In this document: piece by piece, positions 24,710-32,029 of the stretch
Layout of the letters: each line of letters opens with the position of its first letter
Position numbering within the stretch: position 1 is the first letter of the stretch
Program-made: the position numbers and the translations under genes
DNA from: Chitinivibrionales bacterium
GTDB lineage: Bacteria > Fibrobacterota > Chitinivibrionia > Chitinivibrionales > JANQEN01
NCBI GenBank assembly: GCA_028278335.1
Contig: JANQEN010000261.1
Span: forward strand, 1-45,338
Length of the DNA: 45,338 nt
Direction: 5' to 3'
The notes under the pieces: model-generated
Seen by the model: the letters and a program-made list of their open reading frames with translations, nothing else
Told to the model about the DNA's origin: nothing
Database searches by the model: none

Positions 24710-26020
24710 GTGAAATTAGGAATAGTTTCCTCTGTGCTATTAATTACAACTCTTTGTATGGCGCAACAATCACCGGTATCGGTCAGTACATTTCTTACCG
24801 CGGAAGAAAAGAGCTCAAAGATAAAGACACAAAACGATCGTATCGCATTTCTAAAAGAATCCTCTGGAAACATGCCCGTTATTGATGACGTAGAGTTTAG
24901 GATTAGAAACAGTGCTTATGAATTCGATCGTCAACGTTATTCTCTGCGTTTTGAACCAAGAGGATTTGGTGAAACGCGAGCAAGCAAGAATCTTTACAAG
25001 GCCAATCTCAAATGTCAAAAACAGCGAAAATCAGTTTTAGAGGGAAAACTCATTCGAAGCCGGTATAACCTTGTTCTTGATTTTATGTACTTGCAAGCTA
25101 TGGTTGCTTTAAACAAAGGGTTGCTCATTTTATACGAAGATAGAATCGCGGTGATGAAAAACAGCACCGGAAGCCTTAAATTTAATGTGGTTGACATAAT
25201 TACTATTGAGAACGAGTTTACAAAGTTGAAGTTCAATAATATTGAACGAGAAAGAAAGTTTACCAGCAAGAAAGATAAAATAAAAGATATCCTATCAGCA
25301 GAATCTTTTGATTCCTTTGACACAACCTCATTTATAAGTATTGATCAGATTAAAGAGCACATTGACAGCTCTCAGTTCGTCTTAGATCCCGACAATGTGT
25401 ACATTGAATATGGTAAACGTCAATTAGAGTTGGCTAAAAGAAAATATAAGCTCGAAACTGCAGAGGGCCGGCAATATATAAACTTCTTTCAATTCTCCTA
25501 TGATCACGATAACATGAAAGATGAACAGGAAGTACGGGACGCCAATGCCTCGCTCCCCGATTATCTTAAGGAGGATTATAATTTTAATCGGGCATACCTT
25601 TTTGATATTGGCCTGAGGATTCCCTTGTTCAATGTTGACAGACACGACATTAACCGGAGGAAGCTCTCCTACCTTTCTGAAAAAGAGGATTTTAAAGAGC
25701 TAAAAAATGAATTACAGAACAGAATTGAAAAGGATTCAGAAGATATCAGAATTCTTATTTCTCAATATTCCTTCCTCTTGGCCCGTAGAAATGATGTGAA
25801 TGCTGAGTCATCTCTTAAAAAGTATTTAGAGATGGAGGGAGTTGATCCAATTAAGCTCTTATCAATTAAAGAGAGTGTGATCAGAAACGATATTAAAATT
25901 GAAAAGATTAAGTATGACATACTGAAGAATTATATCCGAATTATTGATGCTACTGGTCAACTTTATGCACAAGCGGACAGTAACTATTTATCTGCACATC
26001 AGGATCCAATAAAAAAGTGA
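24710..26020 (+). CDS. TolC-like outer-membrane efflux protein
   Basis: The 436-residue protein has a signal peptide (about 1-20, ending CMAQQ) and long amphipathic helices (about 85-200 and 300-420). They are interrupted by a beta-strand region (about 225-290, including GRQYINFFQFSYDHD and FDIGLRIPLFNVDRHDINRR). The LFDIGLRIPLFN strand is the usual barrel strand preceding the second helical pair in TolC-family proteins. It should form the outer-membrane and periplasmic tunnel for the adjacent adaptor. The GTG at 24710 is chosen because AAAGGAG lies 5 bases before it; an earlier in-frame TTG would overlap the ribosome site. Its stop codon overlaps the VTC gene start by 4 bases. Confidence 0.82.
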   Translation: MKLGIVSSVLLITTLCMAQQSPVSVSTFLTAEEKSSKIKTQNDRIAFLKESSGNMPVIDDVEFRIRNSAYEFDRQRYSLRFEPRGFGETRASKNLYKANLKCQKQRKSVLEGKLIRSRYNLVLDFMYLQAMVALNKGLLILYEDRIAVMKNSTGSLKFNVVDIITIENEFTKLKFNNIERERKFTSKKDKIKDILSAESFDSFDTTSFISIDQIKEHIDSSQFVLDPDNVYIEYGKRQLELAKRKYKLETAEGRQYINFFQFSYDHDNMKDEQEVRDANASLPDYLKEDYNFNRAYLFDIGLRIPLFNVDRHDINRRKLSYLSEKEDFKELKNELQNRIEKDSEDIRILISQYSFLLARRNDVNAESSLKKYLEMEGVDPIKLLSIKESVIRNDIKIEKIKYDILKNYIRIIDATGQLYAQADSNYLSAHQDPIKK

Positions 26021-26823
26021 GCAAAACTGAGCAGATAACACCACCTACATTGGAGCGATATGAATTAAAATTTATCATACCCGCTGCAATGATCGATCCT
26101 ATCTCTAACTTTGTCTCAATATACTGCTCACTTGACAAATACTCTGCTCTATCAGAGAACTCCTTTTATCGAGTTAACAATCTCTATTTTGACACACCGG
26201 AATACTTATTTTTAAGAAACCGGATCAATCGGGTTGAGAAGCGGTTCAACATGCGTGTTCGGTCTTATGGGAACAATCCAAAGCTACCCTATTTTTTAGA
26301 GATTAAGCAAAAACGGGGTGATGTGATTAAGAAGTATCGAGGAAGGGTGTATGAAACAAACTGGCATCAATCACTCTACCAGCCAGAAGATCTATCGGAT
26401 CAAAAAAAACCGATTCGTGAAGAGTACAATCTACATCTCTTTCAAAGACTTGCGCTCATTTATAATGCAGAGCCAAAAGTGTTAACCCAATATATCCGTA
26501 AGGCCTATGTCTCTGATTGTGAAGAATATGCCCGGGTTACCTTTGATATGGATCTTCGATACAAGCAGGAAGAAAACTACAATCTGATCCCTGATTTAAA
26601 TCAGATGCATCCCTATGATTTTTCAACTAATTTTTCTCCGGGGTGTAATGTAATTCTTGAGTTAAAATGTTACACATCCCATGTCCCCATCTGGATGATC
26701 GATTGTATAAAAACCTTTGATCTACAACGGCAGGGATTTTCTAAATATGCCACAGGCATTCTTGAGGTGCTCAACACTTTTAATTTTGATTTTAAAAAGA
26801 GTCAATCTACCATACTATTTTAA
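26017..26823 (+). CDS. VTC-domain (polyphosphate polymerase-like) protein
   Basis: The 268-residue protein is a full VTC catalytic domain (triphosphate-tunnel fold): RYELKF (14-19), NNLYFDT (54-60), RFNMRVRSYG (76-85), FLEIKQK (93-99), QYIRKAY (158-164), RVTFD (173-177), ILELKC (213-218) and FSKYATG (241-247). In yeast, Vtc4 makes polyphosphate from ATP inside this tunnel and passes it across the membrane. Basic and acidic tunnel residues appear kept. There is no membrane helix, so it should be cytoplasmic and dock to a membrane partner, for which DUF4956 is the obvious candidate. It starts with GTG in a GTGA overlap with the TolC-like gene, which shows translational coupling. Confidence 0.9.
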   Translation: MSKTEQITPPTLERYELKFIIPAAMIDPISNFVSIYCSLDKYSALSENSFYRVNNLYFDTPEYLFLRNRINRVEKRFNMRVRSYGNNPKLPYFLEIKQKRGDVIKKYRGRVYETNWHQSLYQPEDLSDQKKPIREEYNLHLFQRLALIYNAEPKVLTQYIRKAYVSDCEEYARVTFDMDLRYKQEENYNLIPDLNQMHPYDFSTNFSPGCNVILELKCYTSHVPIWMIDCIKTFDLQRQGFSKYATGILEVLNTFNFDFKKSQSTILF

Positions 26824-26861
26824 AATTGCTTAACCAAATCATATTCTTACATTTCTATATT

Positions 26862-26890
26862 TACTCCTACTGCATTATATGAGGTAAATA
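26862..26890 (-). repeat. Weak third copy of the AVGVD-coding repeat
   Basis: On the minus strand this reads GCAGTAGGAGTA with flanks that match the repeats at 14250 and 34475 at about three quarters of positions. It is too short and decayed to be sure. Confidence 0.3.
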
Positions 26891-26977
26891 AAAAAAATTT
26901 TGAGGGAACTTTTCTTTTTGACCTCTGTCCAATAGGTGTACATGAAATAATTATCACCTTATGCCTAGGAGGCACCT

Positions 26978-28279
26978 ATGAAACTGACAACGCTCCTTTT
27001 TTCCTTCACCCTAATGATACATACGACCTATGCCTTTATAGCTCCTCGTAATACAACTTCTACCAATTATCGACAGATTATCCAAAAAACCGCTGCCATG
27101 GTATCTGATCGAACAGCCCAAAGAATAGTCCAAAAAGAGGGTTTGCGAATTCTGAATGTCACTTGGGAAGATACTGGACGATACAAAATTTCTTCAGTTG
27201 GTCCAAATATTAGTGATATGACTATCCAGGTTCAGCATACAGATAAAAGAGGACACTCCTCAGTGACCTGCATGCCGGTAATTCGCTTTCCCAACTTCTC
27301 CGATAAAACCGGTGATATAGCCTCAGATAAGTTTTATCTCTTGGTAGGAAATGAAAAGGGTAAAAAATTAAGAAAAGTCCTCTTAAAAGATTTCCTTGCC
27401 AATATGCGAAAATACCTGAGTAAGCCAAATTCCTGGAAGGGTGCCAATAAATCACTTTTAGCAAAGCGAGACTCTCATATGCTTGTGAGCGCTCAAGCCT
27501 GCTTTCTACCTATACCCAAAAAGGGAGAAGCCACCTTTAACCCAGTGTTGTTCAATTATCAATCCTATGAAGGTGACCCAGCAGTCCTTACCATTTTAGC
27601 AACCCGTGAAGGTACCAGTGTAACGGTCATCGATAATAAACGTGATGGCTTTCAGGCAGGTTATACATGGGGACAACGTCTCTTCTTTAATCAGAAAGGA
27701 GAGCGGGCAAGTTTGACTGGTCAACGTTTGAGTGATTATGAGCAAGAACAGAGTGGTACGAAACAATGCAAACCCTCAACAGAAAAGAAGGCAAGCCTCA
27801 ACATGGTCATGCTCATTCAAGTTCCCTTGAAACAGAGAAAACCGATGCGCCGGATGTATGAGGACTGCGAAATGGCAAGCGCCATGCCTAAATGTAAAAA
27901 ATCAGCTCCAGCAAGCTCAGTGGAAAATGCAGTCATTGGCCATGGCGAGGTTGAAGGACCATTTACTGAAATTGACAATCTTTCAATTGAGCGTGATCCA
28001 GCTTTTCCAATCAGAATAACCGTGCAATTTTATAAGGCGACCGATAATGGTGTTGTATCTGATGGTGATGTTAAAGAGATCGCAGAGCAGATCAATAGAG
28101 TATATGATGAGGCAGATTATGTCGGCAGTCTTGTGGTTGGTGGAAATACGAATCGCCCTACCGAATATATTGGCGACAAAGAGGAACCCCAAAATTGGTG
28201 GCAAGCCTTCTGGGAGAGACATAACAAAAACATGCATAATAATCCCCAGGACGAAAAGGGAATCTACTTTGGATGGTAG
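26978..28279 (+). CDS. Secreted protein of unknown function after the VTC gene
   Basis: The 433-residue protein has a signal peptide (about 1-19) and no membrane helix, so it is periplasmic or secreted; it lacks a T9SS-type tail. A conserved-looking block at about 190-250 (FNYQSYEGDPAVLTILATRE, then WGQRLFFNQKGERASLTGQRLSDYE) suggests a family shared with other bacteria, which I cannot name. A cysteine-rich, Met/Lys-rich segment follows (CKPSTEKK; MRRMYEDCEMASAMPKCKKS). The C-terminus is Trp-rich (PQNWWQAFWERH). AGGAGG precedes the ATG. It is 154 bases after the VTC gene and ends at a strong terminator, so it may be read from the same operon. The interruption-like basic region could be a flexible linker. 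Confidence 0.7.
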   Translation: MKLTTLLFSFTLMIHTTYAFIAPRNTTSTNYRQIIQKTAAMVSDRTAQRIVQKEGLRILNVTWEDTGRYKISSVGPNISDMTIQVQHTDKRGHSSVTCMPVIRFPNFSDKTGDIASDKFYLLVGNEKGKKLRKVLLKDFLANMRKYLSKPNSWKGANKSLLAKRDSHMLVSAQACFLPIPKKGEATFNPVLFNYQSYEGDPAVLTILATREGTSVTVIDNKRDGFQAGYTWGQRLFFNQKGERASLTGQRLSDYEQEQSGTKQCKPSTEKKASLNMVMLIQVPLKQRKPMRRMYEDCEMASAMPKCKKSAPASSVENAVIGHGEVEGPFTEIDNLSIERDPAFPIRITVQFYKATDNGVVSDGDVKEIAEQINRVYDEADYVGSLVVGGNTNRPTEYIGDKEEPQNWWQAFWERHNKNMHNNPQDEKGIYFGW

Positions 28280-28295
28280 GTCGCATAAGAATACA

Positions 28296-28332
28296 AAAGG
28301 CCAGCCTCTCCTTTGAGAGGCTGGCCTTTTTT
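28296..28332. terminator. Strong bidirectional rho-independent terminator
   Basis: AAAGGCCAGCCTCTC (28296-28310) and GAGAGGCTGGCCTTT (28315-28329) form a perfect 15-bp stem with a CTTT loop, followed by a T-run. A-residues before the stem give the same function on the minus strand. It separates the convergent secreted-protein gene and the first C25 peptidase gene. Confidence 0.95.
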
Positions 28333-28348
28333 TTAAAAACTAAATTAA

Positions 28349-31300
28349 CTATTTAACCAATATTTTAATACTCTTTTTAAGATCAGCAACTTCCATTTTT
28401 GCCAAGTACATGCCTGCAGCAACCGCTTTTGCACCATGGAATTGCACTGTATACACACCACCGGATTTCTGACCATCAACTAACATTTGTACCAGCTTTC
28501 CCTGAAGATTATAGAGGCCAATTTTAACGTGGCTACTCTTCTGAGTTTTTTGCGGTACTTTGTAAACGAGACGATTTCCAAAGTAGCCTAGATCAAATTG
28601 TGAAAAGGTTATATGATTGGTAATGATTGGAATTGCACCAACAGTGAAAGTACAAGGTATTCGAGAGGGAGAATTAATATCTGCAGAGTTATGGGTAATA
28701 ATCAGAGTATCCTTATAATCACCATCTCTTAAACCAGCAGCATTAAAGGTAACAGTGATCGAAACATCTTTAAGACCATCAACGCTGCCCTCTTTGGGAC
28801 TCACTGTTAACCAGTTACCGGTGCCAGAATTGGATTGATTTGGATTAAGTGCATTAGGAGATCCATTAGCACCACCAGTCCAATCCTCTTTGGTGTCAGT
28901 ATCACCATTCCCTTTTCTAAACATGTAGTTCTGATTAAGGGTCACACCAGCGCCACTCCATTTTGTTCCGGCCGGAGGATTGTCGTTATTGCCCACACTC
29001 TTTACAAAGTCAACACCCTTACCTTCAGGGTTTAATAGAGCAACAGAGAGCTCAGTCTCACCCTGATCCCAGTACATATTAGAACCGACAAAGAGTGTGT
29101 TATCATTGGCACTGCTCTCTTGGTCCATCAGGACAACCGTTTTTCCAGCTTTTAAGGTAAATCCATTCTTGAATTCATAGGAACCGGAGGTGTTTTTATT
29201 ATCCTTCCATTCCACTTTCCAACCGGTCATATCCTGATCTGTCCCTCTGTTCCAGAGTTCAAGACCATCGTAAAAAGCATCGACACTAACATAGAGTTCA
29301 TTGACAACGATCTTTGGCCCTGCACCGGCAACAGCAATAGAGTAGGTCAATTTTCCTTTACCCCTATTTTCAATCTTTACAGTCTTTTTCTCTGACTGAC
29401 CACTGGGAGCTCGTGCACTAAGCGAAGAAGGATTAAGTGCAATGGCAGCCTTCTGTTTAATGATGAAAACTCCAGACTCGCCAATAAGATTTCCGTTTGT
29501 AGCGGAAACTTTGACGATGCACTTATCCGATTCATTGACATCTGGTACTTTCCACTCATAGGTATTATTATTAGCCACAGAGTTTTCAATCACCTTATAA
29601 CTGGAGCCATTGTCAGTGCTGTACTCTAATTTGACATTGGAGACATTGGCACCACCACCAGTTTTCCATGTAACCTTTGCCTTGGCACCAGCCCAGAATT
29701 CAGCACCATTAACCGGTTCGGTAACTCTGAGATAGGGGCCTGAGTTTACTTCAATCTCTTTAACAAGGGGCATCTTATTCCGTGCAGTAATAGTGCAGAG
29801 GAGTTTCTCCTCGTCATCATCGACATTAACGGATAAGCTGGCTGAAGTTCCCTTAAGTACAATCTTAGAGCCTAAGACACCGCTCTTTTCACTGTAAATA
29901 CAAACCCGTCCGTCTATGCTCTCTCCAAAGGAGACATCCACACTCTGTTGACCCGTGCCAACAACTTCTGGTACGGTGGCATTAAGGTTCTTGGGTTTAT
30001 CAGTATGAATCATTAAGGAGGGGTCACCAAAGAGTGTCCAGGTTAGAAAGGTATTTACATAGCTGCTCGAGGAGCTTTGGTCTAAAATTTTTGAGGTACC
30101 ATTGTAAACAATACTACCCAGAGAAATACATTTCTCCGTGGCGATCAATCGAACCATCTCCTTTTGACCATGCTGTGGTGGCTTCCAAGGTTGGCTGATC
30201 CAGGAGCCCAAAAAGGCAAGAGCGCCGATATTTTTTTGCGTCGTGGCAATCTCACCAATGCAATCTCTGTTAAATTGGCCATTGTTACAGGCCACAGAGA
30301 TGATCACCGGTAATTTGTTGGTATTGGTCATTGATCTGAAGGCACTGGAGGAAACCCGGGCTCCAGAAAAACCAAAGGAGCCAGAGGAACCGTGGCCCAT
30401 GTAATTCAACCAACTACGCCCTTCGTTTATACCATTTATCACCTGTGAGGTGCTTCCACCCTGTCCCTGATATACCTTATCAACAACAGTAAAGGTGTAA
30501 TCCATAAGCACCTTCCTAAAATCTTCCATCCATCTATAATCCGGAGGATTACCTTCACTCGAAGCGTGTCCTATAGCTTTATGGTACCATGAACCATTAA
30601 GTTCCGGTTCTTTTTCGTATTTGAGTGCATTATTTACCATATTCTGCACTTTAGTTGCAGAGTTAGCACAGAACCTGCCCACAAAAAGATCTGGATAGCG
30701 GTCACTTCCAGAGACTTGAGTAAGTGAGGGATCTGATCGACCACCACCACCACTGGGTGGTTGAATATCTGTATCGTCACCTACAAGAAGAACGTAGGCA
30801 ATCTTGTCACTGGTATACTTCTGTTTGACAAAGTTTTTCAAGGCTGAAGAACCCGATCCACCTGTTTCTGAGGGATATTCGTAGACCTTAGTTTTAATAC
30901 CCTTTTGGTTTTTCCAAGTAGCTAAGGGCTCCATTGCACCTTTATATTTGGAAGGTGCAATAATTGCCATTGCTTCCCCATCAGCAATAAAATCGTAACG
31001 AGTCTTTACCTGTTGGTAATTAATGAAATGGTTTTTGTAAAAAGTGTTATAGGAGGCTGCAATTTCAAAAGGTTTGGATGCCAATACGTTTTCTCTACCG
31101 GGTCCAACTTTTTTAACCACTACCTTTATTGACTCTGCAACTTTAAGAATTCCAAGAGCTGGATTATATTGAAATGGATAAAACCGTACGACAATACCTC
31201 TAAAGTTTCTAAGAATATAGGGTTTACCCAAGGCTGTATTCATCTTTGGATACCAAGTGTTGGCCGTATAGAGGGAACCAAAGCTATAGGGAATAGCAGC

Positions 31301-31675
31301 AGGATTTTGGCTACGTAATATAGTACCTCGAGAGGGAAGATACTTTTTTACCGCAACTTCTTTAAAAGAGATGTCTACCAATTCCACAGCCATCTGTGCA
31401 TCATTAGGAATTATGATACTCCTATTGACATAGGGAATCATAGGTAGGCCTTTTTCATCAAGATAGGCAGCATCAGGAAGATAGGCAAATTCACACAGCT
31501 CATCATTGACTGCAGTTTGAGATAGGGTGTAATCGTCTAGATTGAAGGTAAGAACTGTTTCATTTCCTGCAGAACGTGTCTCTTCAACTTCAACTGAATA
31601 TTGAGCAAACAATGGATAGGCACATACGATAAGGGCAAAACAAACATACCAAGCCCACGTTATCCTTTTAGTCAT
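28349..31675 (-). CDS. Gingipain-like C25 cysteine peptidase with lamin-tail domain and T9SS-type tail
   Basis: The 1108-residue protein has a signal peptide (about 1-25) and a C25 propeptide (26-200, with LPMIPYVNRSIIIPNDAQM). In the caspase-like catalytic domain His428 (NYMGHGSSG) and Cys463 (ISVACNNGQFN) form the dyad. An Ig-like domain and a fibronectin-like part follow (about 640-770), then a lamin-tail domain (about 800-920, KIVVNELYVSVDAFYDGLELW), another Ig-like region and a sorting-like tail (about 1030-1108, IGLYNLQGKLVQM... AAGMYLAKMEV). Such enzymes are surface proteases in Porphyromonas, and PorU, the T9SS sortase, is in the same family. The ATG at 31675 is chosen over an in-frame TTG upstream because GGAGAGGAGG precedes it. 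A paralogue lies directly upstream. Confidence 0.92.
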   Translation of the reverse strand: MTKRITWAWYVCFALIVCAYPLFAQYSVEVEETRSAGNETVLTFNLDDYTLSQTAVNDELCEFAYLPDAAYLDEKGLPMIPYVNRSIIIPNDAQMAVELVDISFKEVAVKKYLPSRGTILRSQNPAAIPYSFGSLYTANTWYPKMNTALGKPYILRNFRGIVVRFYPFQYNPALGILKVAESIKVVVKKVGPGRENVLASKPFEIAASYNTFYKNHFINYQQVKTRYDFIADGEAMAIIAPSKYKGAMEPLATWKNQKGIKTKVYEYPSETGGSGSSALKNFVKQKYTSDKIAYVLLVGDDTDIQPPSGGGGRSDPSLTQVSGSDRYPDLFVGRFCANSATKVQNMVNNALKYEKEPELNGSWYHKAIGHASSEGNPPDYRWMEDFRKVLMDYTFTVVDKVYQGQGGSTSQVINGINEGRSWLNYMGHGSSGSFGFSGARVSSSAFRSMTNTNKLPVIISVACNNGQFNRDCIGEIATTQKNIGALAFLGSWISQPWKPPQHGQKEMVRLIATEKCISLGSIVYNGTSKILDQSSSSSYVNTFLTWTLFGDPSLMIHTDKPKNLNATVPEVVGTGQQSVDVSFGESIDGRVCIYSEKSGVLGSKIVLKGTSASLSVNVDDDEEKLLCTITARNKMPLVKEIEVNSGPYLRVTEPVNGAEFWAGAKAKVTWKTGGGANVSNVKLEYSTDNGSSYKVIENSVANNNTYEWKVPDVNESDKCIVKVSATNGNLIGESGVFIIKQKAAIALNPSSLSARAPSGQSEKKTVKIENRGKGKLTYSIAVAGAGPKIVVNELYVSVDAFYDGLELWNRGTDQDMTGWKVEWKDNKNTSGSYEFKNGFTLKAGKTVVLMDQESSANDNTLFVGSNMYWDQGETELSVALLNPEGKGVDFVKSVGNNDNPPAGTKWSGAGVTLNQNYMFRKGNGDTDTKEDWTGGANGSPNALNPNQSNSGTGNWLTVSPKEGSVDGLKDVSITVTFNAAGLRDGDYKDTLIITHNSADINSPSRIPCTFTVGAIPIITNHITFSQFDLGYFGNRLVYKVPQKTQKSSHVKIGLYNLQGKLVQMLVDGQKSGGVYTVQFHGAKAVAAGMYLAKMEVADLKKSIKILVK

Positions 31676-32029
31676 TGAATGCCTCCTCTCCTTCAAATTA
31701 GTAGTAAAAAATGTAATATTTTTTCTTAGTTAATTGCATATTTTTAATTTATGCACTCGCTGGTTATTTTCGGCAGCTTCAATTATTTGAGTTATTTTTG
31801 TATTGTTTCGTATCTTTTAATCTTTTTTTTTCGCAATACGCAATATGTTGAAATATTTTTTACACATATTGTATCGTATATCTTATTATAAATATAACCA
31901 TACATAGTATTTTTTGCCAAAAAAATTCAATTCCTTAGTTTTTTTGTAACCTTCTGTGTAACCTAAAGTAAAACGGTTAACTGGTTAGCTCTTTCTAACG
32001 TACACGCAAAGTGCAGTTGAATGCTCAAA
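31676..32029. other. AT-rich gap between C25 paralogues
   Basis: This 354-base gap is strongly AT-rich and contains T-runs and A-runs but no open frame, hairpin or repeat that I can support. It presumably carries the promoter of the first C25 gene and the 3' end of the second. Confidence 0.5.
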
